From: Tubulanus polymorphus
Taxonomy: Eukaryota; Nemertea; Palaeonemertea; Tubulaniformes; Tubulanidae
DNA: 64,000 nt
Direction of reading: 5' to 3'
Assembly: GCF_964204645.1 (NCBI RefSeq)
Contig: NC_134026.1
Coordinates: forward strand, 18,804,650-18,868,649
The notes below the pieces were generated by a model, which searched no databases, was not told where the DNA came from, and saw nothing but the letters and a program-made list of their open reading frames with translations. The translations under genes and the position numbers were made by a program. Positions 1 to 11,265 of this stretch are shown in pieces; position 1 is the first letter of the stretch, and each line of letters begins with the position of its first letter.

Positions 1-691
1 TCTGTGGGCTCTAGCCACTGCCAGATCTCCCTGGATGCTTGGAATTAACGTCGTATATCTATGACATTATAATGGGGCACCGGCAACGCTACTGTGGCAA
101 GCGGAATTCTGCCATAATCCGCCAGGTTCGCTAGTGTACAATACGACGTCGACGCTGGATTTCTTCTCAAACTCAATTAAAATCTAACAATATTTTCTCA
201 AATTCTATGCATGATATATGAAAATCGTAGCACGTATGTACTCTAAAGACTAATCAGAGTTTATTTCGATGTGTGATTATCCCAATCTTTTGAGATCAAA
301 GTTACTTGAAAATGAACTAATTTTGATCGAGTGCGTCTGATATCTCAGAGGCGCCATCTGACGGGATAGCTGGTGTGCCGGTTCCCCATTCATACTGGCA
401 AAAAGTGGTACACACGCTATGACTGGCAGTGAATGTGTCAAAAACCCACAATCAGAAGAAAATAACAGCAGCCAGAACATTAAAATGGTTTGGATAGAAA
501 ACTTCTGATTTTTGAAATCTGGCAATCGGAATGAGACAGTTCCGCATAAGTTGGTAGCGTGAAAAACCTCTGCTTTATCCTCAACGCTGATTGGTCAATT
601 TCGTCTGAACAATGGTTGACTATGTAATAGCTCTATTCCGAACTACACGATAACTCGTAGCAGAAAAATCACTACATATTTTTACACCTCA
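1..691. other. Intergenic; short repeat copy near the left edge
   Basis: No gene seen. Bases of about 74-165 (CACCGGCAACGCTACTGTGG and what follows) match a segment at 62097-62180, so they belong to a dispersed repeat. Confidence 0.5.
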
Positions 692-945
692 GCAGAAGTG
701 ATCATGTGATAATGTTAACTATGATTTGATGATAATTTCAATGATGACTAACGTTGATTCATAAAGTGTGAATTGAATAATAAGTGTGAATTTAATCAAT
801 TAGACTTGGGCTGAAAAATTGATAATGCAGTAGTGATCATGTGATAATGTTAACTATGATTTGATGATAATTTCAATAATGACTAATGTTGATTCATAAA
901 GTGTGAATTGAACAAGTGTGACTTGGGCTGAAAAAATGATAACTC
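692..945 (+). repeat. Imperfect tandem duplication of about 135 bp
   Basis: The segment beginning GTGATCATGTGATAATG at about 698 recurs at about 833 with nearly the same bases, ending in both copies at ACTTGGGCTGAAAAA. The second copy lacks a short internal stretch. Confidence 0.85.
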
Positions 946-969
946 ATTTCTCATTTCTGCTGCACTTTA

Positions 970-1322
970 AGGCTGGCTTATATCGACAAGCGACTCCTAC
1001 CGACTTCTACCGACGCAACTGAGAGCAACCGCCATCGCAGTCCAGCTTATGTCCACTGCGCTCCAATTCCCAGCAACTGAGGCCAACTAGCGTCGGTTGT
1101 GATCAAAAGCAACTGTCCGCCTACCGTAGGCGGACAGTTGGACAGGCGGACTAAACGGCTTGCAACGAGTCGGTAGGCGTCAGGTTGCCGTTGCAAGCTG
1201 GCTTATGTCGAACCGATTGCGCAGCAATTGGCAGCCTCTCGTAGGCCACTGGTTTCCAATAATCGGTGAATAACCCAGTTGCGTCGGTAGGCGTTGAGTC
1301 GCTTGTCGACATAACCAGCCTT
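970..1322. mobile_element. MITE of about 350 bp with long terminal inverted repeats and a central palindrome
   Basis: Left end AGGCTGGCTTATATCGACAA and right end TTGTCGACATAACCAGCCT are inverted repeats that continue inward for about 50 bp with a few differences (CGACTC, CTACCGACGCAACTG). TA sits at both outer borders, as expected for a TA target-site duplication. A perfect 15-bp palindrome with one central base lies at 1110-1140, and further AGCTTATGTC sub-repeats occur inside. No open frame, so non-autonomous. Confidence 0.8.
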
Positions 1323-3288
1323 AGAATTAATGTCCATTATTGTCTAACAAAAGCAAATATAACCTGTTTTTGAGTTGTAAACATATTTGGTCAGGCTGTA
1401 CATATACATACCTGTCTGTGCATACATGTGCATTTGTACATTAGAAACGTGTCTGGACATGTAGTGGTACATCATTTTTTATGTCTGCTTAATCGAAACA
1501 TACATATATTCTGCCTCTCTTCCTGTTATGTGTTCTTTGAACAGATTCTCGATTGTTACAAGTGATGATTGACAACCTCGCAATGAGCGTCTTCCCTTCC
1601 TTTCGTTGATTTACAAAAGATAAATCAAATACCACTATGGTAATTTTATCTATTATTCATAGAATCAAAAAATATTTTAATTATGTAATTCAGTTAAGGC
1701 GAAGTAATTTTGACTTCATTTAATTGTACTGTTCTTTATAAATGCACGTGTACAGATCGGGTAAATGGCAATTTTAGTCTTTAACTCTCAAAATAGGAAT
1801 TATTTAGTTAACCTTTCATTGCTGACTAATTGATACCCGAAAGTGCTGGAGATAATTTGAAAATCCTTCCACCCCAGTGCATTGAATAACAGGGATACCG
1901 ATTTAGTGCGTCTTCAATGTGGCGCAGTGTATTGTTAGTTACATCTACGAGCAATTATCTAGTTAGATAATTGCTCGTAGGTTACATATTTCACTGTTTG
2001 ACAGTTGCTGCCATATTTCCATAGAGATAAAAACTAATAATTACATCAATTCACCGTGATGCTTTGTACTAGCGAAGTCATCACCGATTTATACACCGCA
2101 CTGTGGTGTAGACGCACTGAAAGGGTTAACATAATGATTATTATTATCATTTATTATAAATATTTACAATAGATTGTTAATGCTTAAACGGTACTAATGT
2201 TATATTTTGTACTTTTTTATGTAGGTTTGATTTTTGGAAGACGAGAGCTGAATTTCCATTAAGGATAGCAGCAATTCCTAGACTGTTCGTAATGTATTCC
2301 AGTTTGAAGTGCGTCTCACCCGACAGAAATATGAAAAAGTTAAGAAAAATGCCTTTGTTATGTCGGAAAAGATTCATATAGTCAAACAGCAAAATAGGTC
2401 CCAGAAAATAATTGTCTAAAATTTTTCCAATTGATCTTGGAGAATATGATGTTCATAACATTTCATTAAATTTGAATGTTTCTAATCAAGTGTGATGTAC
2501 ACGTATGTTTTTATTTTTTTATTGTGTGCAGAGCAATTTTACTTCATACTTCAAACTTCATACATCTGTTAATTTATGCATACATTTATTTATACATTGA
2601 TTAATACATTGTTAAATAAACAAGAAAAACTTCTAGTCTAGTGTCTTTGTGTTTGTTGTTCAGGTGAAAATCCTAAATATTTTAGAATTTTCTTTTTTAA
2701 TCTTTGATAATAAGGAATTGACGGTTTGAGGAATTTCGAGGGAACTGTTTAAGTATAGTTGAATTTATTGTGACAGTTCTTTTGGAAAATTAGACATTTG
2801 GACACGACTACATGCAGAAATTGATTGAACACATATCACCAGTAATCGCCTAGAGTCTAAAAAGTCCTAAGGACATCGTTATGATGAAGGAAATAAATTT
2901 CATTCACAGATCTCTTTGCAACAAACATCAGGGCAGTTACACTGACATGACTTGGGGGAAGGACCTGTCTAAGATCATCTATGTACTGTAGCCAATCTTA
3001 CTACTTAAGACAGTCTGAAGAGTTAAGATGAATTATGGACAAGTTGAGACTGCAACTGGGCCCTGAGCTGTGGTGGAAAAACTACTAATGGGCCTGTGAC
3101 GCATAAAAACAAATGATTTACCCATTGATAAGCTTTTAAATCGTGATCTCAATCCATAAGAATCTAAAGGTAGTGCATCTGATTTCCTCTTTTCTAGGAA
3201 TGCGAGTCTTCGAAGTTAAGTATCTACAATGAAATGGGACATCAAGGAAAAATTTGTAGAATGACAAATTTTTGAGTCCTACTCAAGG
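1323..3288. other. Upstream region of CTNS, no other gene seen
   Basis: AT-rich. A 19-bp hairpin (ACGAGCAATTATCTA and its complement) lies at about 1946-1980. The CTNS promoter and 5' untranslated region must lie in its right part, but no clear TATA box or start can be picked. Confidence 0.4.
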
Positions 3289-6200
3289 ATGAACTGGATG
3301 TTGTGTTTTGTCTTGTTGCATTCTCTGTTAATCGCTAGTAAGCATTGATCAAGTGAACCATAAAACGTACATTTATATATTATTTTTTCCAACACATACT
3401 TATCATGATTGTTCTTTGTTTTGAAGATGCTGAGGCACTGTCTACAATTCACTTTTCACAAGAGAAGGTCATTTTGGAGGTGTGGCAAAGGGCTAGTTTT
3501 GAGTTGATTCTCAGGTTAATATGAAGTTTAAGATGGACAGTAATACATGTACCATAGTTAGATTACATTCCAAGCTCTAAAAAGTGGATATCACTTTTTT
3601 GAAGCCTGTAAAAACAAAGAACAGGAATTATATACCAGTGTGCAGTATATGTTGAACCATGTTCTAAAGAAAGTCTTGTTTGTTTGAATCTTTTTCAGCG
3701 AACCACTAGTTAACGGAACAATTTTGACATTCATTTATGATGAGCAAGGCAAAACGTCAGTTCACCAGGAAACCAAATTCATCGATAATCTGCTTGATTT
3801 AACAATACCTGCGAATGTGACTGGGGCGTTTAACTTTACTGTCAAATGTCTGGGCAAAGCTGGACATCTAAACTTGGAACTAAACTCTACTTCTCATGAA
3901 ATTATCAGGTATGATGCTTGCAATGTTTCAATTTATAGAATGAACACCTTTCTCATTAATTAATGAGTTCGTGTAAGATACTTCATTTTCACATATTATG
4001 ATAGAATTGTGGGTATCCCACACCAGGTGGTCACAAAGATATTTTCTGAAAGATTATGTTAACTTTTTAGAACACACTGATCCAATTTTTGCTCGGTTAA
4101 ATATACTAAAAATTAAGAATATTAACAAACTCCAACTAGCTATTTTTGTACTTAAATTCGTCAATTCAAAATTGCCTAGGACCTTTAACAACTATTGGAA
4201 CTTCAATTATCAAATTCATAATAAACCTACGCATAATAGATTTAGAATAAGATTGCCTTATTTTAGAACTGTAACTAGAAAATCTTCTGTCAAGATATCC
4301 GGTCCCCTATTATGGAATACTCTATCTGAATCAATTCGAACTATTCAAAGCAAACCTGCCTTTAAGCGTACCTACATTAAATCATTATTCAACACTTTGT
4401 AAATTTTCATTCTATACAAACCTATGTTAATGTGTAATACGTGAAACATTTTTTTTTGTTTCTTTTCGCCTGTTAATTACTTGTGTGCATGATGTGTCAG
4501 TGTGATGAATGTGGTGTGGATGCTTCTGGGTGATACGGCTTAGATAGACTGTTTCAGTCTCTCCGTGTAGCCCCATTATCCTGTTACATTTTTCTTCGTC
4601 TAATCATACTTATTATATCGTTCAATAATGTAACATCGTAATGAAAATAAATTTCAATTTCAATTTAAGAAACATTGAGTTAAACTTAATTCTACTCATA
4701 TCTTACATATGCGTACCATGACTATATCATCGTATTGTATTGTATCGTTCACAACAACGAGAGGCATTTTTATGCCTATTTCTATAGGTTGTCTTCATTT
4801 AAGGGATTTGATTTGAATGAAGGGTTAAAAACGGATTAAAGTCTAACGTCGATTATAATGATTGTCCGGATTCATAGAAGAGCCATGTTAACTGTTAACC
4901 TGGGCAGAATAAGTAAAGCGAGATGGAGATTTCTTTAGCTAACTTGTTTATTTGAAGTATGAGCTTTGTACGAGCTTTTTGCTATCTGTCTCGCTTTACT
5001 TGATTATTGTCCGTTAAAGATAAAATACGTGCCTGTATACCATACCCAGCATGGTCATGATTATTAATTGTTTTATTTCTGCATTTATTCTTTGTTTCTA
5101 TTTTAGACTTTCAGCTGTATTTATGATCATTGAAATAATCTATAGCAGAGCTGTAAATACAATCAACGATGTGTTTGGTTGGGTTTATGTCATTGCCTGG
5201 TCGGCTTCATCGTATCCCCAAATTGTAGAGAATTATCAAAGAAAAAGGTACATCAGGATCCAGTTCCACAGTTGTGAGTTAGAGTTAACTCAGAGTTGAA
5301 ATAGTTCATCTTCAATGAGTTAACTTTGAGTCAAATCCTAACCCAGAACTGTGGAACTGGGTCCCGAGTTGTAGATAACCTCCTACCACTGATGTTAATT
5401 CTCAACATTTATTCATTTATTAGTAATACATGTTTTATCAGGACTTTGGTTATGTTAGTCTCTGAAACATGCCTGAAAGTGCAGATAATCAAAATCTTTT
5501 TGATTGAGAAGTTGATATAATATTTCTAAACCTCGAAAACTACAAGGTTTAAATCACATAATGAAGATTACCATTTCTAGATTTTCAAATATTTGGCGAG
5601 ATTTTCGTTCTTATTGACATTTACTTTCTGATTTTTCTTTTTATTATTTTCTTTTTTTACATTACAGCGTAATTGGTTTGAGTTTTGACTACACTTTAAT
5701 AAACTCGATCGGATTCTCTGCCTATAGTTTGTACAATGTAGGAATGTTATGGATACCAGCAGTAATAGTGAGTACTATTTCAACTCTTGGAGAAAGCGTC
5801 CCTCTTTTTTCTTCTTATTGTGAAATCTGTTAAACTGGAAGATTTGCCAAAACATTTATCTACATGTATGCGTTTGTATGACCACATTTGCTATTTCCAA
5901 CAACGCTGAAGTGACAGTTTTCAAACACATATTGGTAATTAATTGTGTTTAAATTGAAATATCTATGATTGATTATGTATTTGTAGGAAGACTATCAAAA
6001 TCTTCATCAAAGGGATATAAATCCGGTTCAAATAAATGACGTATGCTTTGCCCTACATGGTCTCTTATGCTGCTACATTTTGATAATACAATGCTTCATT
6101 TATGAGGTATGTTCCGGGCCCAGATCCATAGTTTATGGCTTAATATAGACCACGTCGCACTACAACTCCAGCGTCATATTTTAACTAAGAAAGTGAAATG

Positions 6201-6679
6201 ACCGGCATACAATGGTGTTTAATTCAGCCGCATCATAATGCTTCCCACTTCAGAGTCAAATATTAACTAACAAAGCATATGGATGGGTAATGATATTTAT
6301 CATATCTATCTTTTCATTGTTTAAGCGAGGAAATCAAAAGTTATCATGGATGGTAGTGGGTTTGAGCGTTGTGATGTGTCTCTATTGCTTGGTTTTAGCA
6401 GTATTAACAGCCTGTGATGTTTTCGGCTTGTCATGGTTCACGTGTTTTCTTTACATCTCTTACGTAAAGATATTGGTGACTCTGATAAAATATGCCCCGC
6501 AAGTAAGTGGCCTTTCTTTAAACTTTCTGGATCTTGAAAATTCATCTTGGAATCGCTAATTGGAGCCCACCTCCCTGGTTAGAGTTAACCAGTGGATAGT
6601 TGAAAATATGACGATTAAAATTTCATTGTTGCATTTATTGGCCAGTTATCTTTAACCAACATTGTGAACAATTGGCCCC

Positions 6680-6716
<37 letters not shown>

Positions 6717-7737
6717 CGTGTGTGCGTGTGTGCGTGCGTGTGTGTGTATGCACGATCCTTGAATTATTTCTGGATTAGATTTTGATTGGTTTACATGTAG
6801 ATCGCAATTAGACTGATGTTATTTATCATTATGATATCCCCATTGAAGAAATCTGGACTTGACTGGGGTTTGATAGTATATTTAAATCTTTTAGGCTTTA
6901 CTGAACTACCGAAGAAAAAGTACGAACGGGTTTAATATCTATGGCATAATCGGTGATATGATAGGTGGAATTTTTAGTATACTCCAACTATTTCTGCTGG
7001 CGTACAACAATGGTAGGTAATGATAATGGTAATTGAAATACAAATAAAGAACCAATCCAACCTTAGTGGACAAATTTCAATGATGTGGAGACAGCTTTGG
7101 TCCTGGTTTGATTATTCTATATGGGATCATTCATTTATTATGTATGCATAAAATTTGAATTTTTCAACCCTCTCCCGCTCTTTACACAAAATCGGCTACT
7201 TTTTCATATACATTTAGCATTACAGTACGCAATTGCACTGACCCCTCCCCCCTCCCCTAAAGCAGACATAATAAATGAATGACCCCTATGTACACAGATG
7301 AGATCCATTGATTCTCATTAGATACTTGAATGATTCCAAATTATACCCTTATCTTAAACTGTTCACTTCGACCCTAGCCCCCTCTGATTGTTTCGAAATT
7401 TAGCGGAAACTTCAATGAATTTAAGAATGTAAATGTATTGAAGTACCTATCTGAATAGTTGTCAAAGACGATTGAGGCTGACATCTGTGGAATAGTCTAT
7501 ATTTGTATTTCAGATGCGTGGAACTCATTATTTGGAGACTTCACGAAATTTGCATTGGGTATAATTTCCTTTCTGTACGACATTCTCTTTATGGTGCAAC
7601 ATTATATACTGTATCGTAACATGCTTCCTCTGGATCAGCGTCCACAGCAAGATCAGTCAACGGTCGATAAGATGGATGATACCAATGAAGAGGAAACCCA
7701 TGATGACCACGACGATCTAAGTCCTTTAATTGTGTGA
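3289..7737 (+). CDS. CTNS: Cystinosin, lysosomal cystine/H+ symporter (9 coding exons, 408 aa)
   Basis: Exports cystine from lysosomes with protons; PQ-loop transporter with seven membrane helices. Coding exons: 3289-3337, 3427-3514, 3699-3908, 5107-5247, 5668-5767, 5987-6106, 6326-6502, 6895-7012, 7514-7737; every junction is GT/AG and all phases agree (1227 nt). The ATG at 3289 was chosen because it gives a hydrophobic signal peptide (MNWMLCFVLLHSLLIA) whose exon joins in phase to the luminal domain. The luminal domain (about residues 17-130) holds several N-x-S/T sites. PQ-loop 1 is YPQ at 152-154, PQ-loop 2 is APQ at 293-295. By alignment to human cystinosin, the residues matching D205, K273, K280, N288 and D305 are kept as D214, K284, K291, N299 and D316. 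The C-terminal tail is acidic and lacks the human GYDQL lysosomal signal, but ends in DLSPLIV, a [DE]xxxL[LI] sorting motif. Introns carry a LINE fragment, two MITEs and a TG microsatellite. Confidence 0.96.
3998..4670 (+). mobile_element. 3' end of a non-LTR retrotransposon (LINE) inside CTNS intron 3
   Basis: An open frame at 3998-4402 reads as the extreme C-terminal part of a LINE ORF2: the stretch SGPLLWNTLSESIR followed by a phenylalanine/lysine-rich tail to FNTL is typical of CR1/Jockey-type elements. After the stop comes a 3' untranslated part ending in AATAAA and a short ATTTCA-type simple repeat at about 4646-4668, as expected for a 5'-truncated LINE copy. It lies in the same orientation as CTNS, between exons 3 and 4. 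The clade is not certain and the exact 5' boundary is not defined. Confidence 0.75.
5257..5364. mobile_element. 108-bp MITE just downstream of CTNS exon 4
   Basis: Terminal inverted repeats of 18 bp (GGATCCAGTTCCACAGTT at the left, its complement with one mismatch at the right), with internal GAGTTAACTC-type palindromic pieces. A relative with the same CAGTTCCAC/GTGGAACTG ends lies at about 10524-10613. The left end begins 9 nt after the splice donor of CTNS exon 4. Confidence 0.7.
6561..6680 (-). mobile_element. Small MITE, GGGGCCA...TTAACC family
   Basis: The reverse complement begins TGGGGCCA and carries GGTTAAA and later ACTGGTTAACTCTAACCA in the same order as copies at 49395-49555 and 59948-60071. 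Located in CTNS intron 7, followed at once by a TG/CG microsatellite. Confidence 0.55.
6681..6751 (+). repeat. (TG)n microsatellite with CG interruptions
   Basis: About 70 nt of alternating TG with scattered GCG units, in CTNS intron 7 right after a MITE end. Confidence 0.95.
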
Positions 7738-7959
7738 TATTTGTGTCTCCTAATTGAGCAAAACCATTTCATTTCCAAGGATTCACCCCTTGGTCAAGAA
7801 ATGTGGAAATTTAGTATCAGTAGAGTGCATAAATGATAAGGTCATCTGATGATTAAACCTTAGGATCAAATCCTTCATCTACAGCTGTCATGTTGTACTG
7901 TCATATGATGTGACATTTCTATGAGGGTATGCAAAAAAATGAAGTTGAAAAATGGAGCA

Positions 7960-8135
7960 TTTGAAATCTCATAAAGGAAAGGGTTTCCAGCTATTTGGCA
8001 CTCCCTCGAATGCATAAGGTTTATTGAAATTAACAGTAAAAAGAAGAGAAATTGAAATCTCAAAAAGAAAAGGGTTTCCAGTTACTTGGTTCTCCCTTGT
8101 ATTCGAATCAGGTCTTTATTGAAATGAACAGCTGA
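7960..8135 (+). repeat. Imperfect direct duplication of about 95 bp in the CTNS 3' flank
   Basis: GAAATCTCATAAAGGAAAGG at about 7964 is followed by a second copy (GAAATCTCAAAAAGAAAAGG) at about 8054; both are followed by GTTTCCAG, a CTCCCT stretch, and TTTATTGAAAT. Confidence 0.8.
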
Positions 8136-8190
8136 TCATAACTCTATTTTTGAGAGTTCTATTCTTAAAGATGTATGTTATACAGTAGGC

Positions 8191-8345
8191 TGCTTGCCTC
8201 GGAATGTTGCATACCCAAGAAAAATTTTTTAAATGTGTCTACAAAGAATCATGTGAGGACGACCTATTAATTGTAGCTCCAACTGCCCCGGAATTCATTT
8301 ACTACAATTTATTGATCCCCCGAGATCCGAGGCAAGCCGAGTCTT
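8191..8345. mobile_element. Possible short inverted-repeat element
   Basis: GCTTGCCTCGGA near 8191 is matched in inverted form by CCGAGGCAAGC near 8326. A similar GAGGCAAGCAG occurs at about 54290. The arms are only 11-12 bp, so the call is weak. Confidence 0.35.
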
Positions 8346-9038
8346 CTGTGATTTATATTTTTTACTGTATAATATGGAAGCCATACTTTAAATCTATAGT
8401 ATTAAATACTTGTTATTATTTTAAAGGTTTTTCCATACATATTTATTATCATACACATGTATATTTACTGTAACATTTCGAGAATGAAACTCTTAATTCT
8501 GCTTTTATGATGAGTTTACATACCAGGATTATCAAGGTAAAAAAAGATTGATATTGACATGTTATATCTTATTTTCTCTGATAATCCACAGCTGTCAGTC
8601 AGCCTTTTACATTTCTAGAACAAAGGCTCTTTCACTAACTCAATAAGAAATACAAACTGTGATATTAGTATTCCAAAGTTGGTGTTGAAATAGGGTTCTG
8701 AATGATAATTCTACTTGTACCATTCAGCGTTAATAAACATTCTCAAATAATCAATACCTTAATCTTTTTCAGTAATCTTCTACTGGACCCTTACATGTAC
8801 TTCTATTTGGGTCTCCATTAAGTATGTTAACCCAAAATGCTGGTGCACTGTGATTGTGGCCATTTTAGGGCCCCTCTCATGGATGGATGACATGTACTTT
8901 ATGAATGGCCCATCCACATAATGACGAGCAAACAAAATGTAAATTTGCAAAATGTTGCGATGCTCCTTTCTCCAATATGCCAAGAAGTTAATCGAAGAAG
9001 TCCCACAATTCGATATGATAAAATTTAATATTTTGAAA

Positions 9039-9080
9039 CCACAACGTTTCGGCTGTTGACTGATAGCCATCATCAGGTGG
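9039..9080 (-). ncRNA. Minimal hammerhead-ribozyme-like motif, Penelope-element type
   Basis: Read on the - strand: CCAC, then CTGATGA, then a stem-loop with GGCT pairing AGCC around a 10-nt loop, then GAAA, then CGTT, then GTGG. CTGATGA and GAAA are the invariant hammerhead core; CCAC/GTGG would form stem I and GGCT/AGCC stem II, leaving a one-base-pair stem III. Minimal hammerheads with very short stem III are known from the pseudo-LTRs of Penelope-like elements, where they are thought to act as dimers. No coding part of such an element lies next to it, so this is probably a remnant. Activity is inferred only. Confidence 0.55.
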
Positions 9081-10523
9081 AATAGCTAGAAGTGTATTTT
9101 CTACCATGCCTAGAAGTTTGTTTTCCTTTTACCTATAGTTTGCAGAAATGACGGTCAAGTAAATATGTGTACCACCTATATCACTAATTTTCTTTCAGTA
9201 GTGTATGGCAGGGATTCCAACCATCTGCATTCCCTGGTAAAAACAGAATTTTCCATGTCCCCGAATGTCAGTAGGAAAGACAGGAGAGTTGTTATCTTGA
9301 CAGATTCAGCAGTAACCACAATTTCCCAGTGTTTTCCAGAGATTTGCCAAATCTCTGAAAATCTTTGAGAAATTGGTTGTGTTTTCCAGAATCGTGGTTG
9401 CCCTATATATCTTAATCAGGGTCCTTACAGATCATTCATCCGGAATATGAGTTTTCAAGGAGGATATCTCGAGGAAGTGTCCGTATCACTCATATCGCAA
9501 TTACTGTAGACTTCTGCTTAGCCAATGCTGTTTATCAGTATCTGGTAATTCAGTGGTTTCGTAAGCAAATTTTTTATCCTCGACACTACCAACCTTGGTT
9601 TCTAATTCGATGTAATCGGGTTAACAAAATCCAGGTCCAAACTCTACCGATTTAGGCGTAGTCTATTTGTTTCAACTACCAAACAACTACACAAAACTTT
9701 CTCTAATTGCCTTTTTCTCAAAATTGAAGGAGTTCCAAAGGAGTTTTGGGCATTTCGTTCAAATCAAAGGAGTTTCAAGCACCTTTAAAAGCATTTTCCA
9801 TGTTGGGAGTTTTTAGGGAATCGAGGAGTCGTTAGGACCTATTAATAGTCAATCTTCTCTGTATTTCGGGATTTTTACTGTATTTATCATTTCAACGCAG
9901 ATCAAGATTACAACCTAGTTAGTTACTCGTAGTGTAGTCACAAATCACCAGTTCAGTAGCATTTTGATTCAAAAGCGCCTGGCACAAGCTAACAGAGATA
10001 TTGTAATCTTTGACCACTGAAAAAGAATGATCATGGAACCTTTAAATACACGAAAAAGATAGAGAACTATGACACACATGGAACTTAGAATGTACGTACG
10101 TTTTCTCTCATTTATTTACATATTTAGATAATGTTTTTCTTAAACAGGTTTGAATAAATAGTTCAATGTAATTTACAACTGCTTGTCTCTCTCATAGAAT
10201 ATACACAATTTATTATAATACAGGCACAAATAACTGAATCCAATTGTACACCTGGGCCCAGTAGCCCCGTCTATCAGTTGAGAATATGGTCTGAAAAATA
10301 TTCTTTAATGACAACTAGTATTACCTGGTAAAATGTGGGAATGGCAATATAAGCTGATGGAATTCGACTGGTATCAAATCTTAGCTCTGACAATAACCGA
10401 TCCCCAGGTTCCACTGTTGACTTAAGTTTCATATTTGACTTTTTTTTCAAGTTGAAAATGTTTCAAATATTGACAAGTACCTGCACCTCTAGCATCAAAT
10501 TTCAACTCAGACCTGTGTCCAGG

Positions 10524-10613
10524 AGCCAGTTCCACAAATCTGATAAAGATTTGACCCTAGTCATTAGAAATGAAACGATTTCAACTCGAACTCTTAACAG
10601 TGGAACTGGGTCA
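10524..10613. mobile_element. MITE related to the one in CTNS intron 4
   Basis: Begins GAGCCAGTTCCAC and ends GTGGAACTGGGTC as inverted repeats, the same termini as the element at 5257-5364. About 90 bp, no coding capacity. Confidence 0.55.
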
Positions 10614-11265
10614 ACAGTGGCGATTTATCACACCTAAGACTATAAGAATTTACAGTTACAGGCAGAGCGAGTTCCAAAGTTTTGAGCTAGATTGAACTTC
10701 GTGTTGGAGAGTGAAATCCTAACTCCACTGCGAAACCGGATTCAGAATATCAGCGATTTCAAAATCAAAAGTAGACTGTACATTTTTTTTCACCATTCCC
10801 TTGCACAACCGATTTTGACCATCTATGAACTCGGTCTGAAGAATATTTACATGTACAACAAACTGACCAAGTTAGAACTTACAAAAAATCTTAGTTTGTC
10901 TTAAAATGTGACTGAATCACGAACAGAGCCTTTGTTGACAACAAAATTCAACAAATTTCCATCAAAAAGTTATATATTCCTCAAGATCCCTCACATTGAA
11001 AACCTGAAAATATTCTCAAGTATCAAATCCTTAAGGTTCTATAATCAAAGATACAGAGAAGCTATTGAATGCAAGGCGATCAATTTATACATCATTATAT
11101 ATCATTTAACAAAAATTTCCTAAGGTTTTACCACCTTTCCTGCTGACTTATAACGCTGGTCCCTCACGATCAAACATTTGCCATTTAAAACTAATTGATT
11201 TTTCCCCCATTGCCTGGTGAACGTCATTGCCAGTTAGGCTACACATGTGACTAGAATTGGTAGAT

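Larger units (their letters stand above)
7738..11265. other. Tail-to-tail intergenic spacer between CTNS and ARFRP1
   Basis: Holds the 3' untranslated regions of both genes, which cannot be bounded with confidence; AATAAA on the - strand near 10107 is a possible ARFRP1 poly(A) signal. Also contains a tandem duplication (7960-8135), a possible inverted-repeat element at 8191-8345, a hammerhead-like motif (9039-9080) and a MITE (10524-10613). Confidence 0.5.

Noticed and set aside
8780-9073. 97-codon - strand frame
   Set aside because: It overlaps the hammerhead-like motif and has no recognisable domain or splice context.
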